This document shows, one piece after another, positions 14,363 through 21,981 of a DNA stretch of 28,147 bases; the stretch's first letter is position 1; each line of letters opens with the position of its first letter. The DNA is from SIG644 sp045613985 (GTDB lineage: Bacteria > Bacillota > Clostridia > Oscillospirales > CAG-272). The notes beneath the pieces are model-generated. The model saw nothing but the letters and a program-made list of their open reading frames with translations. It searched no databases and was not told the DNA's origin. The stretch spans positions 1 to 28,147 of the forward strand of contig JAZLCA010000015.1 of the NCBI GenBank assembly GCA_045613985.1, given 5' to 3'. The position numbers and the translations under genes are program-made.

Positions 14363-15457
14363 TTAATAATACTTTGACATGATCAAAGGAGCGATTTCTT
14401 TGGTCAACCCCTGCTCATGAATCAACGTCAAAATCGTATATCTGTCACGCACGGTGTATGCCTTCTCGAGCATTTCCTCCATGGTTTCTCTTCGGACGCC
14501 CAGTTCCGAAAACCGCACCGGACAGCCCATCTTCGAAAGCATCTCTTTCAGCACTTCCACGCTTGGCAATTCCTCGACTAACGCGTATACCTCTTCTGCT
14601 CCGTCAAATTCAAGTTTTCTGTCCTTGATGTAATGATACAGCTCTATGGAAACAAGTGTACCGATTGCTACCTTCAGTCCATGCATGGGTATTTTTTCAC
14701 CGCGACGGACGAAATCCATCTCCAAAAAATGAGATTGATGATGCTCACTGCCACTTGCAGGACGGGAATTGCCGCAAATGGCCATAGAAGTTCCGGCCGT
14801 GATCAAAGCGTTCATGAGCTTTGCAATGGCATCGCTTTCGTTTTTTGTCAATCCGTCAAAGGCATTGACGCATTCCGCGCGAGCCTGCTCCATTAAAGAA
14901 AAGGCTTCCTCGTGAATGCCTTCGCCCTTGACAACGTGCGCCAGCTTCCAATCCATCAGGCAAGTATATTTTCCTATGATATCGCCAAAACCTGCCGCAG
15001 TCATGATCTTAGGGGCACTGCGTATAATACTTAAGTCAATTAAAACATCCTCAGGCATATGTACAGTATCAGTCACCTTGAAATTGCCACGCATCAACGC
15101 TGCGCCTTTTGAACAATACCCGTCCATGCTCGCCGCCGTTGCCAATACACCGCAAGGAATATTCCGTCTTGTTGAAATAGATTTCGCCATGTCGTTAAGC
15201 GTTCCGCTTCCTACCGCAAGCACGTACTCTGCGTCAGCTGCAATGTAATAGGCATATTCACATTTGTCCTCCGTGGGAACAAGCTCCTCATCCGAGTAAT
15301 AAACGTGAAGTATTTTTGCCCCATGCGATTCTATTTCATCTATTATCTGAGAAGCGTAGGGTTTAGTATTAACGTCGTACATAACGGCAACTGTTTTTTT
15401 TGCCACCTTTTTGAAAAATCGTTCAAATCCATCCTTGTTGCGATATTCAACGTACAT
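14363..15457 (-). CDS. sn-glycerol-1-phosphate dehydrogenase family protein (AraM/EgsA)
   Basis: A 364-residue member of the iron-containing alcohol dehydrogenase superfamily in the glycerol-1-phosphate dehydrogenase branch. The NAD(P)-binding motif is GSGTLND (83-89), followed by ATAASMDGYCS (106-116). Likely metal ligands are Asp159 in GFGDIIGKYT, His239 in GSEHHQSH and His259 in MHGLKVAIGT. The Bacillus enzyme makes the archaeal-type enantiomer glycerol-1-phosphate for heptaprenylglyceryl lipids; in other bacteria the family is found in sugar clusters and its substrate is unsettled. No prenyltransferase (PcrB) is in the window. It has its own consensus promoter and an AAAGGAA site. Confidence 0.88.
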   Translation of the reverse strand: MYVEYRNKDGFERFFKKVAKKTVAVMYDVNTKPYASQIIDEIESHGAKILHVYYSDEELVPTEDKCEYAYYIAADAEYVLAVGSGTLNDMAKSISTRRNIPCGVLATAASMDGYCSKGAALMRGNFKVTDTVHMPEDVLIDLSIIRSAPKIMTAAGFGDIIGKYTCLMDWKLAHVVKGEGIHEEAFSLMEQARAECVNAFDGLTKNESDAIAKLMNALITAGTSMAICGNSRPASGSEHHQSHFLEMDFVRRGEKIPMHGLKVAIGTLVSIELYHYIKDRKLEFDGAEEVYALVEELPSVEVLKEMLSKMGCPVRFSELGVRRETMEEMLEKAYTVRDRYTILTLIHEQGLTKEIAPLIMSKYY

Positions 15458-15491
15458 ATTTGTATTTCCTTTGTATATATTTGATGGTTAT

Positions 15492-15520
15492 ATTATACAC
15501 CAAACACTGAAAAAAAGCAA
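15492..15520 (-). promoter_or_regulatory. Promoter of the glycerol-1-phosphate dehydrogenase gene
   Basis: TTGCTT (15515-15520) and TATAAT (15492-15497) with a 17-base spacer; the -10 is preceded by TG, an extended -10. Confidence 0.8.
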
Positions 15521-15613
15521 TCCGTTTTTTTGCAAATAGGTCTTCTGCCGCAGAATCCTTTCGATTTTAATAAGAGTATCGTAGAAATGCTATCGCTTTA
15601 CAACTCTTCAACA

Positions 15614-15644
15614 CCGAGAGTTCTCCGGCTCTCCGTTTTCGCCA
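15614..15644 (+). other. Degenerate inverted copy of a tRNA 3' end
   Basis: On the plus strand CCGAGAG-TTCTCCGG-CTCTCC then GTTTTCGCCA mirrors the T-arm and acceptor end of the tRNA-Ser gene that faces it (CGAGAG-TTCGAAT-CTCTCC, then TTCTCCGCCA). The T-stem GAGAG/CTCTC and CCA are kept while the T-loop is altered. The rest of a tRNA is absent, so it looks like a fragment. Confidence 0.45.
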
Positions 15645-15682
15645 GCAAAAAAGGACACCATACGGTGTCCTTTTTTGCTGGC
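15641..15682. terminator. tRNA-Ser terminator, perfect 19-bp inverted repeat
   Basis: GCCAGCAAAAAAGGACACC (15641-15659) and its exact reverse complement (15664-15682) flank ATAC. On the minus strand the stem GGACACC/GGTGTCC is followed by TTTTTT, ending the tRNA-Ser transcript. The repeat includes the tRNA CCA end and works on both strands. Confidence 0.88.
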
Positions 15683-15770
15683 GGAGAAGGAGAGATTCGA
15701 ACTCTCGAACCGCTTTTGACGGTTACACGATTTCCAGTCGTGCGCCCTCGACCAACTAGGCGACTTCTCC
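15679..15770 (-). tRNA. tRNA-Ser (anticodon GGA)
   Basis: The minus strand starts GGAGAAG and ends CTTCTCC-G-CCA, a 7-bp acceptor stem with encoded CCA. The anticodon stem CACGA/TCGTG encloses CTGGAAA, anticodon GGA, which reads UCC and UCU. A long variable arm (ACCGTCAAAAGCGGT) marks it as class II, and the T-arm is GAGAG-TTCGAAT-CTCTC. It is 92 bases long. Confidence 0.96.
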
Positions 15771-15803
15771 AAATATTCTGTTATCGCTCGCGGCGACTCA
15801 TAT

Positions 15804-15832
15804 ATCATACCACAAGTGTTTCGATTTGTCAA
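15804..15832 (-). promoter_or_regulatory. tRNA-Ser promoter
   Basis: TTGACA (15827-15832) and TATGAT (15804-15809) with a 17-base spacer, about 34 bases before the mature tRNA 5' end. Confidence 0.85.
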
Positions 15833-15863
15833 TACTTTTTTTAACTTTTTTTGTTTTTTTGAC

Positions 15864-15941
15864 AATAAAAATGCCGCAACGGTCAAAGCGGTACCAAAAG
15901 GGCTCACCTTTTTGCACTCGCCGCGACCGCGCGGCACTTTT
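15864..15941. terminator. Large nested bidirectional terminator after rny
   Basis: On the minus strand TGCCGCGCGGTC pairs with GACCGT-T-GCGGCA over 12 bp with one bulge (stem 15872-15936), followed by TTTTTATT. Inside are GCGG/CCGC and AAAAGG/CCTTTT stems. On the plus strand the same stem is followed by CTTTTT. It probably ends the rny transcript about 135 bases after its stop. Confidence 0.65.
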
Positions 15942-16071
15942 TGGATTCACTCAATTTATAAAGCAGGCAGCATATACTGCTCGATTTTCCTTGTGGGCTT
16001 TATGTTATCTATTGGATAATCCCATGTGGGAAACTGAGTATTGTTCCTTGCCTCGATCAGAGCTAAGACGC
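15942..16071. other. Intergenic sequence between terminator and rny stop
   Basis: This is the 3' untranslated region of rny. It holds only small dyads (GCAG-CATATA-CTGC near 15967, CCCA-CA-TGGG near 16021). I see no gene, RNA or convincing promoter in it. Confidence 0.5.
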
Positions 16072-17628
16072 TTATTTCGCGTAGTCGATCGCACGGCTTT
16101 CGCGGATGACGTTGATCTTGATCTGACCGGGATACTTGACCTCTTCCTGGATCTTCTGTGCCATTTCGCGGGCAATCAAGGCCATACCCTCGTCGTTGAT
16201 AACCTCGGGCTTGACCATCACGCGGACCTCGCGGCCTGCCTGAATTGCAAACGCCTTTTCAACGCCGTTAAAGCCTTCGGCAATTTCCTCGAGCTTAGCC
16301 AGGCGCTTGATGTAGTTCTCCAGATCCTCGCGGCGAGCACCGGGACGTGCGGCCGAGATAGCGTCGGCAGCCTGAACCAGAATCGCAATAATGGTCTTGG
16401 GTTCGACGTCGTTGTGATGCGCCTCGATGGCGTGGATCACGTCGCGGCTTTCCTTGTACTTTTTGGCAACGTTCACGCCAATCTGTACGTGAGAGCCTTC
16501 CTCGTCGTGGGGGAATGCTTTACCAATATCATGCAGAAGACCTGCACGGCGAGCCGTCATAGCGTCGACGCCAAGCTCCTCTGCCATAATACCGGCCAGG
16601 AATGCAACCTCAACCGAATGCTTGAGTACGTTCTGACCGTAGCTGGTACGATAGCGCAGACGTCCGAGCAGACGAACCAACTCGGGGTTGATACCGTGAA
16701 CACCAACCTCAAAGGTTGCTCTCTCACCGGCCTGCTTGATTACAGCATCGACTTCTCTCTTGGCCTTCTCGACCATTTCTTCGATGCGGGCAGGATGGAT
16801 ACGACCGTCGGCAATCAGCTTTTCCAGGGCCAGTCTCGCCACCTCACGGCGAACAGGATCAAAACCGGAAAGGGTGATGGTCTCAGGCGTGTCATCGATG
16901 ATAAGCTCAACGCCGGTCAGCGTTTCCAGCTTCTGAATGTTACGACCCTCACGACCGATGATACGGCCCTTCATTTCGTCACTGGGCAGGGGGACAGCCG
17001 AGATGGTTGCCTCAGATACCTGATCTGCAGCACAGCGCTGAATCGCCAGCGTTACGATGTTGCGAGCCTTATCGTCCGCTTCCTCACGGAACTGGGTTTC
17101 CAGCTCGTCAAGTCTCTTAGCCAGATCATGCTTGACCTCGGATTCCACGCGGGCGATCAACTCTTCTTTTGCCTCCTGCGCGGTGATACCCGAAAGCTCT
17201 TCCAGCTTGGTCATGTGCTGAGCCAGCACCTGTTCGATCTGTTCACGAACAGCATCGTTTTCCTTGAGCTTTTTGTCCAGCGTTTCGTTCTTGCGGTCAA
17301 GGGCTTCCGTCTTCTTGTCCAGATTTTCTTCCTTCTGGTTGATGCGACGTTCCATGCGCGTTACCTCTGCACGGCGTTCCTTGAGCTCACGCTCCGTTTC
17401 GTTGCGCAGGCGAAGCGTTTCTTCCTTGGCCTCGATCAAAGCTTCCTTTTTCATCGTTTCGACCTGCACTGCACTGTCGGCGATGATCTTTTTCGCTTTT
17501 TCTTCGGCAGAACCGATCTCCGCTTCGGCAACCTTCTTACGATAGATGATACCGATGATGGCACCGACAACAAGACCTACGACCAAAGCACCAATGGAAA
17601 ACAATAGGATCTTCACTGCTTCGTTCAT
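16072..17628 (-). CDS. rny: Ribonuclease Y
   Basis: RNase Y is the membrane-bound endoribonuclease that starts much of mRNA decay in Firmicutes. The 518-residue protein has an N-terminal membrane anchor (about residues 6-28), a long charged coiled coil (about 30-200), a KH RNA-binding domain with GRIIGREGRNIQ near residue 220, and an HD domain with catalytic His366-Asp367 in LLHDIGKAF. Length and motif spacing agree with Bacillus RNase Y (520 residues). An AAGGAGG site precedes the ATG. It is a single gene with its own consensus promoter. Bacillus rny is near spo0A-regulated sporulation functions only by reputation; here no link is visible beyond distance. Confidence 0.97.
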   Translation of the reverse strand: MNEAVKILLFSIGALVVGLVVGAIIGIIYRKKVAEAEIGSAEEKAKKIIADSAVQVETMKKEALIEAKEETLRLRNETERELKERRAEVTRMERRINQKEENLDKKTEALDRKNETLDKKLKENDAVREQIEQVLAQHMTKLEELSGITAQEAKEELIARVESEVKHDLAKRLDELETQFREEADDKARNIVTLAIQRCAADQVSEATISAVPLPSDEMKGRIIGREGRNIQKLETLTGVELIIDDTPETITLSGFDPVRREVARLALEKLIADGRIHPARIEEMVEKAKREVDAVIKQAGERATFEVGVHGINPELVRLLGRLRYRTSYGQNVLKHSVEVAFLAGIMAEELGVDAMTARRAGLLHDIGKAFPHDEEGSHVQIGVNVAKKYKESRDVIHAIEAHHNDVEPKTIIAILVQAADAISAARPGARREDLENYIKRLAKLEEIAEGFNGVEKAFAIQAGREVRVMVKPEVINDEGMALIAREMAQKIQEEVKYPGQIKINVIRESRAIDYAK

Positions 17629-17710
17629 AATACACCTCCTTAATTTTTTATTTCAAATCAATCACAAGGCACTACAAATACTATTACAGCTATTTTATAA
17701 TGCTCTCATT

Positions 17711-17739
17711 ATTATACACAATATTTGGTGATTTGTCAA
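17711..17739 (-). promoter_or_regulatory. rny promoter
   Basis: Perfect consensus TTGACA (17734-17739) and TATAAT (17711-17716) with a 17-base spacer; the leader is about 75 bases. Confidence 0.92.
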
Positions 17740-17781
17740 TAGAAAAACACAATTTCTGCAAGATTATCGAACATTTTATGC

Positions 17782-17822
17782 AAAAAGAAAAAGAGGAGAA
17801 ACGTCTTTCGCTTCTCCTCTTT
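17782..17822 (-). terminator. queT terminator
   Basis: On the minus strand AAAGAGGAGAAGCG pairs with CGTTTCTCCTCTTT (14 bp, one G-U) around AAAGA, followed by TTCTTTTT. It begins 10 bases after the queT stop and ends upstream of the rny promoter. Confidence 0.92.
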
Positions 17823-17831
17823 CAGAATATG

Positions 17832-18374
17832 TCACAATGCGCCGCCCGCCGACAGCTTTCGCTTTACGCTATTGGGGATAGCAAGTGCTAAAATCGTACC
17901 CAGGACAAGACCCGACACCACTTCTCCCGCGCCAACGCTCAGCATCAAAAGAAAATATCCGTCGGGAATACCGTAAGCATACTGCAAAATAAACGGAACA
18001 ATTACAGTATTGGCAATCACGTTGGGCAAGGTGGCTACGATCAAATTAGGAATACGGTAGGAATGCCACGCCCGCCCGATCAGGTAGCAAGCGGCAGCCC
18101 CCAAAAGGGTGGCAAGAGGGCCGAAGATCCAGTCAGCAGGAACAGGACTGAACAGTACGTTGGCGATGAAACAGCCAACGCCCAGTCCGGGCAGAGCGGC
18201 CGGCATAAACAACGGTAATACGGCCAGGGCCTCAGCTAAGCGGCATTGCGGGGTTTTGCTGTCAAGGCCCAGCGTTGCCGACACCCAGGTCAGAACGACG
18301 TACAACGCGGCGATCATGGCCGCTTGACACAGATAGCGTGTCCTCACGGATTGTTTGGTTCTCATAATATTCAT
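17832..18374 (-). CDS. queT: QueT family ECF transporter S component (queuosine precursor)
   Basis: A 180-residue integral membrane protein with about five to six hydrophobic segments. The conserved part PQCRLAEALAVLPLFMPAALPGLGVGCFIANVL and the following DWIFGPLATLLGAA are typical of QueT (PF06177), the substrate-binding subunit that works with a shared ECF energising module to import queuosine precursors. The preQ1-I riboswitch directly upstream supports the substrate. Two in-frame ATGs exist, 18374 and 18365: the first is only 3 bases from GGAG, the second 12 bases, so either may be used. Energising genes (ecfA, ecfT) are not in the window. Confidence 0.92.
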   Translation of the reverse strand: MNIMRTKQSVRTRYLCQAAMIAALYVVLTWVSATLGLDSKTPQCRLAEALAVLPLFMPAALPGLGVGCFIANVLFSPVPADWIFGPLATLLGAAACYLIGRAWHSYRIPNLIVATLPNVIANTVIVPFILQYAYGIPDGYFLLMLSVGAGEVVSGLVLGTILALAIPNSVKRKLSAGGAL

Positions 18375-18376
18375 TT

Positions 18377-18418
18377 CTCCTTAGTTTTGTTTTGGGTGAG
18401 GATGGTTTCGAACTCACC
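18377..18418 (-). promoter_or_regulatory. preQ1-I riboswitch
   Basis: On the minus strand the stem GGTGAG/CTCACC encloses the 12-base loop TTCGAAACCATC, followed by the A-rich tail CAAAACAAAACTAAGGAG that ends in the queT Shine-Dalgarno. This is the small preQ1-I H-type pseudoknot layout: loop CC can pair with GG of the ribosome site. Ligand binding would therefore hide the site and stop translation of queT. Identification rests on architecture and on the downstream gene. Confidence 0.78.
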
Positions 18419-18439
18419 GCCCGCGATGCGGACCCAGAC

Positions 18440-18468
18440 ATTGTAGCATAAAAAAAGGTGCTTGGCAA
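18440..18468 (-). promoter_or_regulatory. queT promoter
   Basis: TTGCCA (18463-18468) and TACAAT (18440-18445), spacer 17. Transcription starts just before a GTCCGC/GCGGGC hairpin that precedes the preQ1 aptamer. Confidence 0.82.
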
Positions 18469-18508
18469 GTATTTTTTCGCATTATTTTGCTTTTTTGCGT
18501 ATTTTCTC

Positions 18509-18537
18509 TTGCATTCAGGAGAAAAATCTGTTATAAT
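18509..18537 (+). promoter_or_regulatory. folT-folC promoter
   Basis: TTGCAT (18509-18514) and TATAAT (18532-18537), spacer 17. It is divergent from the queT promoter, with about 40 bases between the two -35 elements. Confidence 0.85.
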
Positions 18538-18579
18538 GAGCCATCGTCTCAGGACGAAATCAAAAGAACGAATACGATC

Positions 18580-18683
18580 AACAGAGTAAGGATATGTGCG
18601 TCAAGTGTCGCGCGGACGGGGAGTTGCCGTGCGGACGAAAGAGAGATTTCTCTCTGCGGTAGATATCCTGCATCCCGCTGTGC
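18580..18683 (+). promoter_or_regulatory. Tetrahydrofolate (THF) riboswitch
   Basis: The segment follows the THF-I aptamer pattern: AGAGTA near the 5' strand, GGATATGTGCGTCAAGTGT, a GACGGGG...GGACGAA middle arm, a GAGAGATTTCTCTC hairpin, then GCGGTAGATATCCTGCATCC and the closing strand. ACAG (18581-18584) pairs with CTGT (18678-18681), and GGATAT pairs with ATATCC. The downstream genes are a folate transporter and folylpolyglutamate synthase, as expected for this class. Confidence 0.85.
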
Positions 18684-18691
18684 CAAAGGAC

Positions 18692-18738
18692 CACCGTCCG
18701 GATAGCTACACAGGATTTTTCTGTTCTTCCGGGAGGTG
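18692..18738 (+). promoter_or_regulatory. Shine-Dalgarno-hiding hairpin of the THF riboswitch
   Basis: CACC-GT-CCGG (18692-18701) can pair with CCGG-GA-GGTG (18729-18738). The second strand contains the GGGAGG ribosome binding site of folT, so the expression platform probably controls translation. No U-run terminator is present between aptamer and gene. Confidence 0.65.
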
Positions 18739-18745
18739 TTTTTTT

Positions 18746-19318
18746 ATGCGACAAAAACAAAAAGTTGCACTGTTTGGTTCGTTGCGCGCCATGACCATGA
18801 CGGCTATGCTGACCGCCATGAGCGTGGTGATCGGCATTTTTTGCAAAAATTTTCTCGATTTCGGGTTTGGTCTGTACCGCATTACCTTTGAAAATTTGCC
18901 GATACTGGCAGTGGGACTGATGTTCGGCCCCGTCGTAGGGGGCGTAGCGGGAGCCGCAACCGACGTCATCAGTTACCTGCTCTCCACCCAAGTTTATCCC
19001 ATCAATCCTTTGATCACGCTGGGAGCAGCTTCTATCGGTCTTGTATCGGGGCTTATCTCCCACGTCCTTATCAAACAGCCGGGCAAGCTACGCATCATTC
19101 TCGCCTGCGCAGCCGCGCACATCGTCGGCTCTATGATCATCAAGCCCATCGGTCTGTTTCAGTTTTTCGGTTGGGCCGTATTGTGGCGCATCCCGCTGTA
19201 TTTGGCTATCGCACCAACCGAAATTTTACTTTTATGTCTGATGTATCGCAACAGGACCGTCCGCATGCTGTTAGACGTACCAGGAGGTAAACGACATGAA
19301 CATTCAGCAAGCCATTGA
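18746..19318 (+). CDS. folT: Folate family ECF transporter S component
   Basis: A 190-residue membrane protein, the substrate-binding subunit for folate import through an ECF transporter. After a basic start (MRQKQKVALFGS) come about six hydrophobic segments, with GLYRITFENLPILAVGLMFGPVVGGVAGAATDVISYLL, a pattern shared by FolT proteins. I chose the ATG at 18746, 9 bases after GGGAGG; an open frame to 18596 runs through the riboswitch and is not coding. The THF riboswitch upstream and folC downstream support folate as substrate. The last 23 bases overlap the folC start. Confidence 0.92.
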   Translation: MRQKQKVALFGSLRAMTMTAMLTAMSVVIGIFCKNFLDFGFGLYRITFENLPILAVGLMFGPVVGGVAGAATDVISYLLSTQVYPINPLITLGAASIGLVSGLISHVLIKQPGKLRIILACAAAHIVGSMIIKPIGLFQFFGWAVLWRIPLYLAIAPTEILLLCLMYRNRTVRMLLDVPGGKRHEHSASH

Positions 19319-20570
19319 TTATATCCATTCGGTCAACTGGACCTTTTGCAAACCGGGATTGGATCGCATTCGGGTGCTGTGTGAGGCACTGGGCAATCCC
19401 CAGGACAAGCTGAGCTTCATTCACGTCGCCGGCACCAACGGAAAGGGATCCTTTTGTGCCATGACGGAGTCTATTCTGCGCGCCGCAGGCTACAAAACGG
19501 GACTATTCACCTCTCCGTACATTACCTGCTTCAACGAACGTATGCGGGTAGACGGACAGAATATTTCGGACGAAGAGTTGATTGAGCTGGTGGAACGCAT
19601 CCGCCCCGTGGCAGACGCTATGGAGGACAAGCCCACCGAGTTTGAACTGATCACCGCACTGGCCTTTTTGTATTTTGCCAAGCAAAAATGCGAGGTTGTC
19701 ATATTGGAATGCGGGCTTGGCGGTCGATTGGATGCCACCAATATCATCCGCCGTCCCCTCTTGACCGTCATTACGGGCATTGCCAAGGATCACACGGCTA
19801 TTTTGGGCGACACGATCGAGGCAATCGCCGCCGAGAAAGCGGGCATCCTCAAGACCCGCTGTCCCCTGCTCTACTGCGGACAGGATCCCGTGGCCGAGCG
19901 TGTGATCCGTGACACAGCAGACCAAGTGGGAGTTTATATGATATCCGTCGACCACAGCCTTTTGACCGTCCGTCATATGACGACGGAGGGCACCGATTTC
20001 GATTACGGAGAGCATAAAAATCTCCACGTCCCCCTCTTGGGTACCTATCAGCCTCACAATGCCGCCAATGCCGTTGCGGCCATTGATCTTTTGCGCCGAA
20101 TGGACGTTCTCATCGACGAAGAGGCAGTCATAGCGGGGCTGGCACAAGTCGCATGGCCCGCCAGATTTGAGCTGCTTTGCCGCGAGCCTCTCGTCATTTT
20201 CGACGGCGGACACAACCCCGAAGGCGTTGACGGGGCCGTGAACAGCATCAAAGCCTATTTCGCCGACCAAAAAGCCGTCCTCGTCACGGGTGTTATGGCC
20301 GACAAGGACTACTCTTATATGGCCGAGCGCATGGCAAGTGTCGCGGCAGCGGTTTGCTGCCTGACCCCCGACAATCCCCGCGCCCTGCCTGCTGGGGAAT
20401 ACGCTGTCGTATTTGAAAGCCTGGGCGTTCCCGCCACCCATCATGCCTCCGTAAAGGATGCCGTGACTGTCGCACTCGCCCAAGCAAAGGCGACAAACGC
20501 TCCTGTGGTGTGCCTGGGATCGCTGTATATGTACGGCGAAGTCAAAAACGCATTGGATTCTATCGTCTAA
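19296..20570 (+). CDS. folC: Folylpolyglutamate synthase / dihydrofolate synthase
   Basis: FolC adds glutamates to folates with ATP, retaining them in the cell and making them good cofactors. The 424-residue Mur-ligase-type enzyme has the P-loop GTNGKGS (46-52), LFTSPYI, ECGLGGRLDATN (metal and substrate loop), DHTAILGDT, and the C-terminal domain motif FDGGHNPEGV. It starts at an ATG preceded by AGGAGG inside folT, so the two are translationally coupled. Whether it also has dihydrofolate synthase activity cannot be told; no other folate biosynthesis gene is in the window, and import plus glutamylation suggests salvage. Confidence 0.95.
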   Translation: MNIQQAIDYIHSVNWTFCKPGLDRIRVLCEALGNPQDKLSFIHVAGTNGKGSFCAMTESILRAAGYKTGLFTSPYITCFNERMRVDGQNISDEELIELVERIRPVADAMEDKPTEFELITALAFLYFAKQKCEVVILECGLGGRLDATNIIRRPLLTVITGIAKDHTAILGDTIEAIAAEKAGILKTRCPLLYCGQDPVAERVIRDTADQVGVYMISVDHSLLTVRHMTTEGTDFDYGEHKNLHVPLLGTYQPHNAANAVAAIDLLRRMDVLIDEEAVIAGLAQVAWPARFELLCREPLVIFDGGHNPEGVDGAVNSIKAYFADQKAVLVTGVMADKDYSYMAERMASVAAAVCCLTPDNPRALPAGEYAVVFESLGVPATHHASVKDAVTVALAQAKATNAPVVCLGSLYMYGEVKNALDSIV

Positions 20571-20610
20571 AAAACAAGGGAAGAAACCGTAAGGTCTCTT
20601 CCCTTTTGTT
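20571..20610. terminator. Bidirectional terminator between folC and the esterase gene
   Basis: AAGGGAAGA pairs with TCTTCCCTT, with an inner ACC/GGT stem, followed by TTGTT on the plus strand and TTGTTTTTT on the minus strand. It serves convergent transcripts. Confidence 0.82.
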
Positions 20611-20619
20611 ATATCCGTT

Positions 20620-21963
20620 TTAGCGATCAGCCAAGGATTTGTAGAACAGCCATTCCCAGATATCCTTTTGCTCGGCTGTCCACTTCCAGACGCCGTGACC
20701 AAAGCCTTGCAATTCCTTGTAGACAATGCTCTCGCTTCCGGCCGCCTTCAACGCCTCGACCATCGCTTGCGTTCCGCGGACGGGGACTATCGGGTCATCC
20801 GTGCTGTGAACGGTGTAGATCGGCACGTCCTTGATCACTTCGGCATAAGAAGGATCGGCGCCTCCGCAGATCGGCACGCCTGCGGCGAACACGTCAGGAT
20901 AGCGCATCAAGAGATCCCAGGTGCCAAAGCCGCCCATGGAAAGTCCCGTGACGTAGTAGCGATCCGTATCGGTCGAATAATTATTTTCAATCTCGTAAAG
21001 CAACTCCATGACAGCTGTCAGCTCGTTGGAAATCCGAAGCTTATCCGCTTTGTAATTGCCCATGCTCCAAGGGGTATCGACCCATTGATTGGGAGCGGCA
21101 GGACACTGCGGGCAGAAAACGATCGCCTCCGCCAAAGGAGTACCCTCATGTGCAAACAGCTCAGGGAGCATATGCTCCACGCATCCGACGTTGTCCGTTC
21201 CCCGCTCGCCTGCGCCGTGCAGGATGATCAAAACAGGATATTCCTTGCTCTCGTCGTACTCGTAAGGCACGTACAAGCGGTAAGGAAGCGTCGTGCCGTC
21301 CTCGGCCGTAAAGGAGCAGTATTCAAAAATATGATCGATCGTCTGGGCGGTTACCTTACCCTTGGACTGCAAGTAATCAATGTACGACACCGAGGCGAAC
21401 TCAGAAGCATGATAGAGGAAATTCTGCTCTTCACTGACAAGCAGATCTCCGTTATCGTACTTTGACAAAAAACGAATGGTAAATATCTCGAATAAGTACG
21501 CGTACAGCCTTGCGTTGGTCGCGCACATAACGAGATCGTCTCCGACGACGTTAATGGCAAAATCTCCGCCTTTGAGCTGCTTTTGTACCGTTTTTGCGCA
21601 GGGACGCACGTTACCGATGACGATTTCCTTGCCGTAATCGTCCTCCGCCTCGCTGATGCCGACTGCTTCGATATCCACGAAGAATTTATGATCCAGCAGT
21701 TTGGCAAAATCCTTTGCGTGCTGTGCGATGGTGGCATCGCTGTCATCATAGACAATGGTGTAGTCCGTCTGGTTGCCCAAAAACAGCTCGATGACCGAAG
21801 GCTCGGGATCGGGCTCCTCCGTCTTGGGCGGATCCTGTTGCTCATTTTTGTCGGGGATATCCGAGGGTTGATCATCCAGAGGATCATCCGAAGAAGGCTT
21901 GCAGGCCACACAGCCGAAGATAAGCAAAAATGCCAAAAGCAGAGCGAAAATTCTGTTTTTCAT
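20620..21963 (-). CDS. Secreted lipoprotein esterase (alpha/beta hydrolase)
   Basis: A 447-residue exported protein. The signal region LLLAFLLIFGCVACK holds two possible lipidation cysteines (18 and 21), followed by a Pro/Asp/Glu-rich linker to about residue 55. Residues 55-170 (IVIGNVRPCAKTV, GDFAINVVGDDLVMCATNARLYAYLFEIF) recall the N-terminal domain found before many glycoside hydrolases such as alpha-glucuronidases. From about 215 comes an esterase domain with HGAGERG (oxyanion loop), Ser342 in GLSMGG, Asp389/390 in STDDP and His423 in GFGHGVW. This is the PHB-depolymerase/feruloyl-esterase-like type, so a plant polysaccharide ester is a plausible substrate. It ends the operon that starts at 24577. 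Confidence 0.85.
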   Translation of the reverse strand: MKNRIFALLLAFLLIFGCVACKPSSDDPLDDQPSDIPDKNEQQDPPKTEEPDPEPSVIELFLGNQTDYTIVYDDSDATIAQHAKDFAKLLDHKFFVDIEAVGISEAEDDYGKEIVIGNVRPCAKTVQKQLKGGDFAINVVGDDLVMCATNARLYAYLFEIFTIRFLSKYDNGDLLVSEEQNFLYHASEFASVSYIDYLQSKGKVTAQTIDHIFEYCSFTAEDGTTLPYRLYVPYEYDESKEYPVLIILHGAGERGTDNVGCVEHMLPELFAHEGTPLAEAIVFCPQCPAAPNQWVDTPWSMGNYKADKLRISNELTAVMELLYEIENNYSTDTDRYYVTGLSMGGFGTWDLLMRYPDVFAAGVPICGGADPSYAEVIKDVPIYTVHSTDDPIVPVRGTQAMVEALKAAGSESIVYKELQGFGHGVWKWTAEQKDIWEWLFYKSLADR

Positions 21964-21981
21964 ACCGTTTTTCCTTTCAAA

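Noticed and set aside
15530..15937. Frames encoding KKGHxxVSFFAG on both strands
   Set aside because: They translate the 19-bp terminator repeat and the tRNA-Ser T-arm; not proteins.
15826..17607. 593-codon plus-strand open frame
   Set aside because: It is antisense to rny, which has clear domains, promoter and SD. The plus frame has no SD and a leucine/aspartate-rich composition typical of a frame shadow.
18397..18440. tRNA T-arm-like GGTTTCGAACTCACC upstream of queT
   Set aside because: No acceptor or anticodon arm; the minus strand forms the preQ1-I stem-loop directly before queT.
19503..20726. 407-codon minus-strand open frame
   Set aside because: Antisense to folC, which has full motifs; it also runs across the folC terminator.
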